Below, piece after piece: positions 34,077 to 46,411 of a DNA stretch of 64,000 nt (positions are counted from its first letter, which is position 1; each line of letters opens with the position of its first letter). A model generated the notes under the pieces. It made no database searches. It was not told the origin of the DNA and was given only the letters and a program-made list of their open reading frames with translations. Origin of the DNA: Gordius sp. MW1. Its lineage: Eukaryota > Nematomorpha > Gordioida > Gordea > Gordiidae. The DNA is taken from assembly GCA_964036665.1 (NCBI GenBank), contig OZ038527.1, forward strand, positions 26,564,901 through 26,628,900, read 5' to 3'. The position numbers and the translations under genes are program-made.

Positions 34077-34639
34077 TTAGTCTAGATAGACTGCTCATCA
34101 GCGCGCAAAATGTGTACCCTTTTTCCACCATTTTAATGTTAACATGGTAGAGTAGCGATCATATAGAAATTAGTAATTTTCGCAAATTAAATAATCTTAA
34201 AAAGGTAAATAAAAAAATATTGAATTGGGTAGATATCAAAAACACCATTTTAAAAGGGATATAGGCTAAATCCCGAAAAGGCACAATCCCGAAGCTACAA
34301 TAATGCTACTGCTACGATTTTCAAATTTCCATATGTTTTTTAATTTTAAAGTTTTATCCATAATCAAGAGCAAGATTTGGGTGCCCCTTTACAATTTACT
34401 TATGTAAGAATCACATTTAATTAACCTCTGCACCAAGTAACATAATATAGCTTTATTTACAGATCACTGATGAGTATTAATATTTAGTGACAAGGTATAA
34501 ATTAAAGGATGCCATTAATAATAATCGTTTGGAATCAATATCTAAGGTAATTTTAACGTATTTAAAATCAGGGAATCATTAATCCTATTAGGTATACAAT
34601 AATGTTTGGGTATTATGTACTCAAGAGCTATATTTGGGT

Positions 34640-34872
34640 GGAACCTTTACAATTTACTTATGTAATAATCACATTTATATTGTTAAATTTATACAATTTA
34701 GTACACTAATCTCTTCAAATATTAATTATAAATTTATGCAATAAACCATTTAGTACACCCTTTACAATTTACTTATGTAATAATCTCATTTAAGTTGTTT
34801 AATTTATACAATTTAGTACACTAATGTCTTCAAATATTAATTATAAATTTATGCAATAAACCATTTAGTACA
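34640..34872. repeat. two ~118-bp direct repeats near MULE 3' end
   Basis: Two units containing TTTACAATTTACTTATGTAATAA and ATTTATGCAATAAACCATTT, mirrored at 39535-39765 in the right arm. Next to them (34440-34610) is an inverted, decayed fragment of the element's own FLYWCH exon, so the 3' end was rearranged before the palindrome formed. Confidence 0.75.
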
Positions 34873-34913
34873 CTATATCTACAAACAATGCAGTCTTAAT
34901 AGAGTTTATTGAT

Positions 34914-37497
34914 TTACATATTAATATAATTACAAATGGAATCTAAAAATTCAAAACAATCTATTTCATCTCTTTTATAATGTAATTGTAAACACCTAAT
35001 TCTTTGGGCTTTAGCTTCCAGCTTTCTTTGAACTTGATATAAAATATTGCCATTGTTTATTTGTATAATTTTTGTTTCCATATTCCTTTGGTGTTCTTTT
35101 AAAGTTTGGATAAAACTATAAATATTTGGATGTGGCTGCTTTACTAATTTCTTCATGGCATTATGAAATCCTTCCAGATGGTTATTAGTACTCATACCAG
35201 GAGCTTCATACTTTTGCCATAAATTATATGGAAATTTTGCATTATCATCCACCCAAACATTTTTAACGTATCTCAAAAATCTTTTCAAATTGACATTATT
35301 GAGATTTTTTGAGGAAGTCATACATTTGTTATAAACTATATCAACATCTGTTTTCCTGAGATATGGTGTATTGCATATTTCCTTGATAACTGTTCTGATT
35401 GTTTTGTCTTCAATGTATAGTTTAGCAAGGCCCAATTTCTTAGCTTTGCCAATTACAGCCTGGGAGAAGTGGAAGTAGCAACCTAGTAAGAATTTATTTT
35501 ACTACATAATGTATAAATTTTACCTTGAATTATAATGTCAGGGAATATGATTTTTAGGGCTTTAATGGAAGCCATCTCAAAATCCACTTGCCAAAACATA
35601 GGATTAAATGTAAGTCCTATAGAACTGCACACTTGTCTAAGGCTTGTAAGAAATTTTACGTATGTCTTTGAAAATTTATTGGGGAGAATACCATAAATTG
35701 TTGGTATCATGTGGTTCTTATAAACAACATGAATAGTGTACACCTAAAATGTGTGAATATAAAGTTTAGTTTATGTACTTGATAAAAAAGGTCAGGGGTT
35801 ATATAGAAGGTTCCATCTGAATAAACTTTGTTGGCATCACACATAATCTTCAAAAATTTAGGTGTTCCAAATATAAACAAGCTATTGTCCAAATTTTCTA
35901 ATAAAAAGGGAGTTCCATTCTTCAGATAGTGGCAGTCTAGGGGCAATATTATCTCTTCAATAGTTCTTGGAATTTTGGGTCTATTTTTATGCAATGTTCT
36001 CTTCATTGTTCGTTTCATTGACTTAAAAGATGGTAGAGCATGTGGATATTGCCATATATCTTCCACTTCTTCACGTCTTTGGTAAAGTACATCATTGTAT
36101 ACCTAATTGGATTAATGATTCCCTGATTTTAAATATGTTAAAATTACCTTTGATATTGATTCCAAAGGATTATTATTAATGGCCTCCTTTAATTTATACT
36201 TTGTCACTAAATATTGAATCTCATCAGTTTCAGGTTCATGGTTATGATTGTTTTTTAATTTAGCTATATTTTTACAATATATTAATCTGCAAGGACATTT
36301 TGAATTTCTGCATCTATAGTAAGTTGTAATTTTTGTAGTTTTGTCAACGACATATAGATAATCATTGAGCCTCAAGATTGTTTTTCCTTTTTGGGATGGG
36401 ATAAATTGTATATCTAAAATATTTGGGGGTTATACTAATTAAAACTAAACAAATCTACTTTGTGAATTTTCAGCTAGCGCAGGGGTTGGTTCATCATCAC
36501 CCTGTTTAGGGGTCTCCTTTGTTGGCATCACACATAATCTTCAAAAATTTAGGTGTTCCAAATATAAACAAGCTATTGTCCAAATTTTCTAATAAAAAGG
36601 GAGTTCCATTCTTCAGATAGTGGCAGTCTAGGGGCAATATTATCTCTTCAATAGTTCTTGGAATTTTGGGTCTATTTTTATGCAATGTTCTCTTCATTGT
36701 TCGTTTCATTGACTTAAAAGATGGTAGAGCATGTGGATATTGCCATATATCTTCCACTTCTTCACGTCTTTGGTAAAGTACATCATTGTATACCTAATTG
36801 GATTAATGATTCCCTGATTTTAAATATGTTAAAATTACCTTTGATATTGATTCCAAAGGATTATTATTAATGGCCTCCTTTAATTTATACTTTGTCACTA
36901 AATATTGAATCTCATCAGTTTCAGGTTCATGGTTATGATTGTTTTTTAATTTAGCTATATTTTTACAATATATTAATCTGCAAGGACATTTTGAATTTCT
37001 GCATCTATAGTAAGTTGTAATTTTTGTAGTTTTGTCAACGACATATAGATAATCATTGAGCCTCAAGATTGTTTTTCCTTTTTGGGATGGGATAAATTGT
37101 ATATCTAAAATATTTGGGGGTTATACTAATTAAAACTAAACAAATCTACTTTGTGAATTTTCAGCTAGCGCAGGGGTTGGTTCATCATCACCCTGTTTAG
37201 GGGTCTCCTCATTAGCATCTAGTAACAATTCTCAGTAATAAAATTTCAACTTCTTAAGAATAATTTATAAAATGTTTTTACTTTGTTGATCCCTTATAAT
37301 TGTAGAGATGTTTTTAACAAGTGTGGTATTTGTTCCATTTAGTTTTTCATTTGATGCTAAATTTTATAAATAAAGCTATATTATGTTACTTGGTGCAGGG
37401 ATTGGTTGATCATTACCCTGTGTAGGGGTCTTATCATTAGGTTCTAGTAAGCAATTATCAGTAATAACTCGACTTAGTTTTTCATTTGATGCTAAAA
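34914..37497 (-). pseudogene. MULE transposase, left-arm copy with internal tandem duplication
   Basis: Mirror image of the right-arm gene, with identical predicted peptides for the FLYWCH exon (36375-36112), the first MULE exon (36066 downwards), the middle exon (35743-35483) and the C-terminal exon (35435-34914). A second copy of the FLYWCH exon and part of the first MULE exon occurs at 37066-36803 and 36757-36506. That duplication stops the first MULE exon inside the DANK motif, so the normal mRNA order is broken unless the extra exons are skipped. Confidence 0.82.
35827..37208. repeat. 691-bp direct tandem duplication in left arm
   Basis: 35827-36517 is repeated at 36518-37208 at a constant offset of 691 bp. 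The two copies encode the same 87-residue FLYWCH peptide. The right arm has only one copy, so the duplication arose after the arms formed, or was lost from the other side. Confidence 0.9.
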
Positions 37498-37611
37498 TTT
37501 TATAAGTAAAGCTGTATTATGTTACCTTGAATACAATTTTCAGAATGCTCAGTTGTGACTTTGAAATTACTATTCTTCAGTATACCCCAGCTTTACTTAT
37601 AAAATTTTAGC

Positions 37612-39497
37612 ATCAAATGAAAAACTAAGTCGAGTTATTACTGATAATTGCTTACTAGAACCTAATGATAAGACCCCTACACAGGGTAATGATCAACCAA
37701 TCCCTGCACCAAGTAACATAATATAGCTTTATTTATAAAATTTAGCATCAAATGAAAAACTAAATGGAACAAATACCACACTTGTTAAAAACATCTCTAC
37801 AATTATAAGGGATCAACAAAGTAAAAACATTTTATAAATTATTCTTAAGAAGTTGAAATTTTATTACTGAGAATTGTTACTAGATGCTAATGAGGAGACC
37901 CCTAAACAGGGTGATGATGAACCAACCCCTGCGCTAGCTGAAAATTCACAAAGTAGATTTGTTTAGTTTTAATTAGTATAACCCCCAAATATTTTAGATA
38001 TACAATTTATCCCATCCCAAAAAGGAAAAACAATCTTGAGGCTCAATGATTATCTATATGTCGTTGACAAAACTACAAAAATTACAACTTACTATAGATG
38101 CAGAAATTCAAAATGTCCTTGCAGATTAATATATTGTAAAAATATAGCTAAATTAAAAAACAATCATAACCATGAACCTGAAACTGATGAGATTCAATAT
38201 TTAGTGACAAAGTATAAATTAAAGGAGGCCATTAATAATAATCCTTTGGAATCAATATCAAAGGTAATTTTAACATATTTAAAATCAGGGAATCATTAAT
38301 CCAATTAGGTATACAATGATGTACTTTACCAAAGACGTGAAGAAGTGGAAGATATATGGCAATATCCACATGCTCTACCATCTTTTAAGTCAATGAAACG
38401 AACAATGAAGAGAACATTGCATAAAAATAGACCCAAAATTCCAAGAACTATTGAAGAGATAATATTGCCCCTAGACTGCCACTATCTGAAGAATGGAACT
38501 CCCTTTTTATTAGAAAATTTGGACAATAGCTTGTTTATATTTGGAACACCTAAATTTTTGAAGATTATGTGTGATGCCAACAAAGTTTATTCAGATGGAA
38601 CCTTCTATATAACCCCTGACCTTTTTTATCAAGTACATAAACTAAACTTTATATTCACACATTTTAGGTGTACACTATTCATGTTGTTTATAAGAACCAC
38701 ATGATACCAACAATTTATGGTATTCTCCCCAATAAATTTTCAAAGACATACGTAAAATTTCTTACAAGCCTTAGACAAGTGTGCAGTTCTATAGGACTTA
38801 CATTTAATCCTATGTTTTGGCAAGTGGATTTTGAGATGGCTTCCATTAAAGCCCTAAAAATCATATTCCCTGACATTATAATTCAAGGTAAAATTTATAC
38901 ATTATGTAGTAAAATAAATTCTTACTAGGTTGCTACTTCCACTTCTCCCAGGCTGTAATTGGCAAAGCTAAGAAATTGGGCCTTGCTAAACTATACATTG
39001 AAGACAAAACAATCAGAACAGTTATCAAGGAAATATGCAATACACCATATCTCAGGAAAACAGATGTTGATATAGTTTATAACAAATGTATGACTTCCTC
39101 AAAAAATCTCAATAATGTCAATTTGAAAAGATTTTTGAGATACGTTAAAAATGTTTGGGTGGATGATAATGCAAAATTTCCATATAATTTATGGCAAAAG
39201 TATGAAGCTCCTGGTATGAGTACTAATAACCATCTGGAAGGATTTCATAATGCCATGAAGAAATTAGTAAAGCAGCCACATCCAAATATTTATAGTTTTA
39301 TCCAAACTTTAAAAGAACACCAAAGGAATATGGAAACAAAAATTATACAAATAAACAATGGCAATATTTTATATCAAGTTCAAAGAAAGCTGGAAGCTAA
39401 AGCCCAAAGAATTAGGTGTTTACAATTACATTATAAAAGAGATGAAATAGATTGTTTTGAATTTTTAGATTCCATTTGTAATTATATTAATATGTAA
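37612..39497 (+). CDS. MULE transposase, right-arm copy (5' truncated, otherwise intact)
   Basis: Cut-and-paste transposase for the MULE element. Predicted exons: about 37612-37712 and one or two further acidic N-terminal exons to about 37948, then 37998-38263 (FLYWCH zinc finger: GKTILRLNDYLYVV, YRCR..KCPCR, HNHEPE), 38309-38632, 38668-38887 and 38929-39497. The MULE catalytic domain is spread over the last three. The first Asp is in YSDGTFYI, the second in QVDFEMAS, and the Glu is in the NNHLEGFHN motif, after the CYFHFSQA Cys/His motif. Introns are 35-50 bp. No start codon lies in this arm; the first exons appear on the opposite strand at 40.2-40.4 kb. Without them this copy is probably not autonomous. 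Confidence 0.85.
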
Positions 39498-40156
39498 ATC
39501 AATAAACTCTATTAAGACTGCATTGTTTGTAGATATAGTGTACTAAATGGTTTATTGCATAAATTTATAATTAATATTTGAAGACATTAGTGTACTAAAT
39601 TGTATAAATTAAACAACTTAAATGAGATTATTACATAAGTAAATTGTAAAGGGTGTACTAAATGGTTTATTGCATAAATTTATAATTAATATTTGAAGAG
39701 ATTAGTGTACTAAATTGTATAAATTTAACAATATAAATGTGATTATTACATAAGTAAATTGTAAAGGTTCCACCCAAATATAGCTCTTGAGTACATAATA
39801 CCCAAACATTATTGTATACCTAATAGGATTAATGATTCCCTGATTTTAAATACGTTAAAATTACCTTAGATATTGATTCCAAACGATTATTATTAATGGC
39901 ATCCTTTAATTTATACCTTGTCACTAAATATTAATACTCATCAGTGATCTGTAAATAAAGCTATATTATGTTACTTGGTGCAGAGGTTAATTAAATGTGA
40001 TTCTTACATAAGTAAATTGTAAAGGGGCACCCAAATCTTGCTCTTGATTATGGATAAAACTTTAAAATTAAAAAACATATGGAAATTTGAAAATCGTAGC
40101 AGTAGCATTATTGTAGCTTCGGGATTGTGCCTTTTCGGGATTTAGCCTATATCCCC

Positions 40157-40387
40157 ATTTCCTGCACTTGTAATACACCTGTCCAAGTTTTCCATCTTTA
40201 ATTTTGGTATAATCCAAGTCTTTATGGGTCAGAATCAAATTTTTTCTACTCGACTTTTTAAATTCTAAAGATAATTTATAAATATTTAGATATTAAGCTT
40301 ACTTATACTTTCTGTATTATCTTGATTTGTTCTCTCAACCAAATATTCATTAAAAGCTTGACTATATGATTGCATATTTTTTACCAT
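40157..40387 (-). CDS. 5' exons of the MULE transposase (first FLYWCH finger, cut by the palindrome)
   Basis: An ATG at 40387-40385 opens an exon starting MVKNMQSYSQAF, followed by a GTAAG donor, a short intron and an exon ending in the FLYWCH-type YYKCRKWG at the palindrome border. The spacer at 37588-37515, read on the same strand, continues this finger in frame and ends at a GT donor. The fragment therefore looks like the original N-terminus, separated from the rest by the inserted inverted copy. Confidence 0.6.
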
Positions 40388-41173
40388 ATGTTAATTGCCG
40401 TAAAAGTGTAGCATTAAAATTCGGGATTGTGCGCTTTCGGGATTTAGCCTAGGAACCTTTTAAAATAAATATCATTTACACAACACATTAAAATTAAAAA
40501 TGTATTGATGAAAGTTTTTTTTAATAATATAGCGTCATCTATATTTTGTATAATATTAATTTATTGACGTTCGTTGAAATTTATAAACTAGTGAGGAAGA
40601 TAAATTGACTGTTATATGGCAAAATTACATAATTAATATACACCCGTTGCACTCTTCAAAATGGAGGAAAATTCGACACACATTATACCATACGAAACAT
40701 ATGGCATGAGCAGTCTATCTAGTCTATGAGTGCTTTTTATAATATATATGATTTGATTTCAAAAAACTTAAGTTTCGATTTTAATCTAAATGATTAATAA
40801 GCTTTTTTGCTGGTCGACATTTTCAAATTAGGGGGGGGGGGCATTTTGAGATGATGTTCGGTATTTTGACGGGCCATCATATTTATTTTTTAGATTGAAT
40901 ATCTAAAATCAGTTGCAATCGATTGATAAAATATGTTATTGCATATTTTTTCTGTCTAGTTCTTTGTAATTAAAAAATGGATCGCTTTTACTCATTTAAA
41001 TGTTAGTGAATTATAGCATACACAGTTTAAATAGTTACATGATTGTTCAAAGTTTAAGGTTAAAGGTTTATAAAGATGACATTTTATAGCATATTTAACC
41101 AAAGTCTTCAAATTTTTTAAACACCATCGCAAATTTGGTAGTATTAAAAAAATCAACGAAGAAATTTTAATTA

Positions 41174-42079
41174 AAGATCTGCAACTGGCCGTTTTTGGGA
41201 GGTCGACTTACCCGTACCCGTTTTGAAAATTTTTAGGCCCGCCCAAGTCTATTCGTATTTTTTTGTGACTTCAGGCCCGCCCGTATCTAAAACCTTCAAG
41301 CCCGCTCTATCAGGAGAATTTCTTGATTAGTAACATCAAATGTCGTGTGTGTTCAACATCAAAATATTATACCCATAGTATTAGTCTATGATTATAATCT
41401 AATTTTATTGTCTAAAAATGGGGTGGTAGTAAAAACTTTCTCGAAGGTTATTCTATAAAATCACATACGTGGTAAGCAATATCGCATGTCAATAGTTAGA
41501 CACACAGTCCTTAATTTTTATTTGAAAATGATAAAAATCAATTAAAATGCAATAAAGTCCTAAAATACTAAATCTAAAAGTTAGGATTGTATACTTAAAT
41601 TTTGAAATGCAGTAATAACAATTAGTTTAAAACAGAGAAGCAATTTTATAAGTTATGTAAAAGTAGTCATATAATAGGAAATAAAATAAAATAATAGCGA
41701 ATTGTTTAATATTAATATAGCATGAAATGCAAAATGAAAGGGTGTGATATGTAAGAATATACTGAAATAAGTGTCATAAATATATATAAACACCATTTCC
41801 ATTTTAATATATGGATTAAGACAATCTCATTAAAAAATTTCTGTTTTATATATTAAAGATACATATAAAAAATAATCTCCAAAATCCCGTTTGGTGTAAA
41901 CTTATAATATATATTTCATAGCTGTTTACAGATTTTTTACCCGTTCTAACGTCTATGGTTCTAACCCGTTATTATGAACTTATTTTGCCTACCCGAGCTC
42001 AGTTCGTTCTAATTCCTTATTTTCAAAGCCCGTCCGTATCCACCCCACGGGCCAGGGCAGCCCGTGCAGATCTCTAATT
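41174..42079. mobile_element. AGATCTGCA..GGGCC element (0.9 kb)
   Basis: Ends AGATCTGCAACTGGCC and GGGCAGCCCGTGCAGATCT are inverted repeats; CCCGTACCCG and AGGCCCGCCC motifs lie inside. No coding region seen. Confidence 0.6.
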
Positions 42080-42241
42080 TGAATACGATATGCCATTGAT
42101 GTCAGTTCAGCCTGGAAGAAGGTTGGCGTAAATATTGCATAGCAATTAATGCAAATATTGAGTCAAATGTGCATTAACAAACATCTCTAAAATGGGGCCT
42201 TTTAAATATAAGATTGCAATATATCTTGACATATTAGTAGT

Positions 42242-43787
42242 AACTCGGGCCTTCGGCCCTCGTGGGAAGGGGGGAATGGGAGTAGGGGAAGGGGGGAAGG
42301 AAAGGGGGAACTTCTATACTCCGTATAAACGTAGCATATTTGCTATGCAATTTATGGGCGAAAAAAATGGGAAGGGGCGAGAATGCCTGTAGGGGGGTAT
42401 TAAATGCAAAATAATTAGTTAATTAGTTATAAGCCCTTGTAGGAGAGGCCATGGGGTAATTATCAATGTTAACCAATTCAAAAACGAAAAAAAAATTCGA
42501 TTTATTTGGCCAATGGTCATTTTTTCCAATGGTCAGTAGCCAGCGGACGACCAAAAAGCCATATTATCAATGGTATTAACAAGAACAAAATATTAATTTA
42601 ATTTAAAAAAAATAACTTTGCCCTCTCCGGGATTCGAACCCACATTAGTAAAGGCATAGGCTTTTGTAGGGGCACAGGGACCCCAGTAGAGGCATAGGCC
42701 CTGGTAGTGGAGGGCATAGGGTAATATCAATGTTAACCAATTAAAAACGAAAAAAAAATTTCGATTTATACTTTAGCCAATGGTCATTTTTTTTAATGGT
42801 CAGTAGCCTGCTGACGGTCAAAAAGTCATATTATCAATGTTATTAACAAGAACAAAATATTAATTGAATTTAAAAAAAAATAAAAATTTTGCCCTCTCAG
42901 GGATACGAACACACATCAATAGAGGCATCTGTTTACTAGCCGTGCGCTATAACCCGTCACACCATGCTGGTATTAAAATAGTAGAAGTTTTTATGTTATT
43001 TATACAGATAATGAAATAATAAAGTTGTGCTAATACCGTTTTCCTTTATAAAAATAAAAATTTGGGGCTAGGTGTGAGATACTTCTAAAAGCATAAAAAG
43101 GATTTATTATTTAATTAAAATTGGCCAAGATATTACTACGATATTATATTTATTTTAGTTTATAAAACTAATTATCTATTAGAGCAAGATTTTTATAAAT
43201 TATATTTTATGCAAAATCCGATTAAACAACAATTGTTTTGCTTTCAAGTTGCGTTTTACAATAATTATATACTTTATACTCAAGCAATTTATTTACTTAA
43301 ATTAAGTAATAAAAGTAACACATGTCGATAACGAGAGAGAGATGAGATTCGAACCCACATTAGTAAAGGCATAGGCTTTTGTAGGGGCACAGGGACCCAC
43401 ATTAGTAAAGGTATAGGCTTTTGTAGAAGCATAGGGACCCATATTAGTAGAGGCGTAGGCCCTTGTAGGAAAGGGCATAGGGTATTTATCAATGTTAACC
43501 TAATATACCCAATTCAAAGACGAAAAAATAAAATTTCGATTTATTTGGCCAATGGTCATTTTTTTCATTGGTCAGTAGCCAGCGGGCGGTCAAAAATTCA
43601 TATTATCAATCTTATTAACAAGAACAATATATTAATTTAATTTAAAAAAAATAAATCGTCCTCTCCTTGGCTTGAACTCAAGACCTCCAGGTCATAAAGC
43701 TGGCGCCAATAACTTGGAGGGTAACCGACGGACAACGGACGGACAACAAAAAACGAGCCCATAAATTGCATAGCAATTAATAAACGT
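42242..43787. mobile_element. relative of the fold-back element
   Basis: Starts CTCGGGCCTTCGGCCCTCG and ends GAGCCCATAAATTGCATAGC. The interior has TGGCCAATGGTCATTTTT units and repeated GATTCGAACCCACATTAG segments that look tRNA-derived. The right half is not the inverse of the left, unlike the 4.4-8.3 kb element. Confidence 0.65.
42895..42970 (-). repeat. tRNA-derived fragment
   Basis: Minus strand GGTGTGACGGGTTATAGCGC followed by TGTTCGTATCCCTGAG resembles the A and B boxes of the fragment at 49.0 kb. The acceptor stem is not complementary, so it is not a functional tRNA. Confidence 0.45.
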
Positions 43788-44371
43788 AAAAGTAACAAAG
43801 AGTCAAAAAAATATAATAGCATGTGTGCTTATAAAAATGATATTTTTTGTAAAATAATTTTCATTTTATCTTAACCTCAACACAAGCTAAATAATCTACT
43901 ATTGCTTAAATTTAAACAAAAATATAGATTATAACAAAATGTTAAACATATGCCCAAAATAGGTCATAAATACGTTACTAGTCTTTTACTACGTTATTAA
44001 TATCACATTAAATTTATATTATCATTTATTCTTTTAACTTTATTATTAATTTATCATAATTCATAATAATTATTTTTATGGTGTATTTCCCTTCATGTAT
44101 GCCGCAAACTAAATTTATAACCTAATCAAGATTTAAATGACATCTTAACTATGGGGATACAATTATTATAGAACTTTTCTTTGATAGGCGTTACTTCAAA
44201 TCCATCTTTTTTTTAGGTTTAAGGGTTTTTTGCGAAAAAATAACCAAACAGAATTAAATGGCGAAGTACGTCTTAGTTGGTTCAATATCAACATAAATAA
44301 AAAGGTTAGTAAATATGCTATATATGTAATGCAAATTTAAAGATTTTAATTAAATAAAAGAATGGATTACT
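43788..44371. other. A+T-rich stretch downstream of the micro-exon gene
   Basis: Presumed 3' region of the micro-exon gene at its upper end. No other gene or repeat family recognised. Confidence 0.5.
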
Positions 44372-45132
44372 TCATTCGTCATCTATAAATTGAATAGCAT
44401 AAGTAATATTGATCCTAAATCAATTGATAACATTATTAAAAATAATGCTTACCATCATCATCTCCTAATTTTTAATTGTTATTAATATAGATCAATCGTT
44501 AATATTTTAATTACAATTAGTATTATTTTAACATAGGGTATTGTGTAAATTTAAAATACCATCACGGTCATCTAAATAAATATGTGAAAATATTTGAAAT
44601 TATAGAAATATGCGTAATATACAATTACCCAAATCATTATCATCGTCTCCTAGGTAAGCTTTAAATCAGTAATTTTTTTATTTAAATATAAGGTAATACG
44701 AGTAGATAATTAAAATACCATCATTAGGCACCATTGTTATTTAATTTGTTGTGCTTGGAAAAAACTTAAGTGTTGAAACAAAGTTTCAAAGTATGCTCAT
44801 GAATGTTTTATTATTGTATTTTGAAGTTTTAGGTTTTATGTAACATTTTGAGTCGCTGAAAACATGGGTTTGGTCATGAACAAACTGCGCAAAGAGAGAA
44901 GTCTTGATAAATAATTCGTATAAATATTTAATTAATTAACATAATCGGTGGTTAAATGTCATCAATTAGAAATTTTTAGTGATTTTTATAAGTTGTGATG
45001 TAAAAGCTTTTATTTATAATTTATAATGTAAATTAATTGTGTGGTATATTTGTCTGGCTCATTACCTTTTTCAAGATAAGCCATGGTTAAAGCAATCATG
45101 AAAAGCAGGATTAACAAATGAAAGATTTTCAT
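44372..45132 (-). CDS. micro-exon gene encoding a small secreted Asp-rich peptide (predicted)
   Basis: Five predicted exons: 45132-45066, 44649-44629 (21 bp), 44571-44560 (12 bp), 44464-44453 (12 bp) and 44382-44372 (ending in TGA). Exon 1 encodes MKIFHLLILLFMIALTMA, a classic signal peptide, followed by YLEK. Every internal exon starts and ends in phase 1, is flanked by AG and GT, and adds a few residues rich in Asp and Gly (GDDDNDL, DDRD, GDDD), ending DDE-stop. The product is about 40 residues, with a mature acidic peptide of about 22. Introns are 416, 57, 95 and 70 bp. This is the architecture of the micro-exon genes described in parasitic flatworms: signal exon plus symmetric micro-exons that can be skipped without a frameshift. 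A decayed extra micro-exon may lie near 44,717-44,735. Function is unknown. With so little coding sequence, chance is the main alternative. Confidence 0.62.
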
Positions 45133-46411
45133 TTTTTATACTTTCCCTTTATCAAATCTCTGGAAACATAAAAAGAATATTATCTATTCTTTTTTTATAT
45201 TTATTTAATTATTTTTTAAATGTAAGCTGTAACAATTGTATATACATTATGATCGCACTATAAAAAGTGATTAATTAACGATGACAATAGCTATTTTAAA
45301 TTCATTATATGCATTAATTTCACGCATAAATTTAGTTTAGTTCTTTAAATTTATATAATACTAATCATGACTTACGGTTTAAAATTACGGGAACTTGGCA
45401 GGTAAGTGTTTTACTACATATTTAGGTTTATAGATAGCCTATAATTTGCTTAATAGGTTTATAATTTGGCAAGCTACATAGATAGTAGTAATTATTGGCA
45501 TGTAATATAAAAATATAACCTAAAATCCCAATTATGTGTTGTGCTTATATATGTGACTTTCGTACAAAAATATCAAACAAATTGAAAATTTTAAATCTGT
45601 GAGCATGGTTTAGACTTTTTCATGGATACCATTTTCCAGAAAAAGACTACTTTAAAAAAATAGAATTATAGTTAGTTTTTCATATGCGTGGAGTTTGTAA
45701 TTTTTTAATCATCTCGCAATTTGTCTGAAACAGTAGTTTATGAAATTCTGGTTAAACAATAATAATTCATTGAAAAAATAACGGGGAATATGTACATAAT
45801 ACATATTACCATTGGTTGTTATGTAAATCCCATAAACCTATTTGCTCCATACAAATAGGTTTGTATATTAATGACGGTTATAAAAACATCTAGTGTAGTG
45901 TTTTAATACCACGCTTATTATAGGGATGAGTGATAAAATATAGCGTTTCCAAATCTGGCTTTCATTTTTATAATTATATAAGAGATGCATAAGCTTATCG
46001 ATACTATTGTTCCCTTCACGTTGCTGATGCTATTCATTCTTATAGGAATGGCGGGTAAAAGGAATGATCATATGGCGCTTAGCACTTAGCTAGACTATAA
46101 TTCTATATACTCATCATTCTAGTCTAGATGTTAGCTAATAGCTCTTTCTTATTAGATAGTTAACCATAATAAACTTATAATATGCAAACTTTCTTACAAA
46201 TTAAAACTTTTCATTAAATGATCCTAATCAAAGATGGCATTTGCACTTCAAGCAAAGCACTTAATTGATGCCAGCTCATTAATTTAATATATTTTAGCAT
46301 GCAACGTACATAATTATTTGGAAATAAACTTCTATCGATTAAAAAAAAATTTGCACTTATATTTAAATACTTTTCTGCATAGCTAAAAAATTTAAATTTA
46401 AGATTAACATC
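45133..46411. other. upstream region of the micro-exon gene
   Basis: A+T-rich, no open frame or known repeat. Would contain the promoter of the predicted secreted-peptide gene. Confidence 0.45.

Larger units (their letters stand above)
34256..40457. mobile_element. MULE (Mutator-like, FLYWCH-containing) transposon with internal giant palindrome
   Basis: Both ends share the terminal inverted repeat TAGGCTAAATCCCGAAA..GCACAATCCCGAA and are flanked by the same 8-bp TTTTAAAA (34248-34255 and 40458-40465), a target duplication of the size expected for Mutator elements. Inside, a left arm (34256-37514) and a right arm (37589-40155) are near-identical inverted copies of the transposase-bearing half around a 74-bp spacer. 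The left arm is longer because of a 691-bp tandem duplication. The far right (40157-40457) holds the unique 5' end. The identical predicted peptides in the two arms imply a very recent event, or an assembly artefact. Confidence 0.85.
34077..40728. mobile_element. transposon with TCTAGATAGACTGCTCAT ends, host to the MULE insertion
   Basis: The ends TAGTCTAGATAGACTGCTCAT and ATGAGCAGTCTATCTAGTCTA are inverted repeats. Flanks 34077-34255 and 40458-40728 resemble the two halves of the uninterrupted copy at 15.65-16.06 kb, including the matching positions around the insertion point. The MULE therefore jumped into a copy of this MITE family. Confidence 0.75.

Noticed and set aside
36506-36757. Separate 83-residue gene
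   Set aside because: Duplicate of the first MULE exon, cut at the 691-bp tandem-duplication junction.
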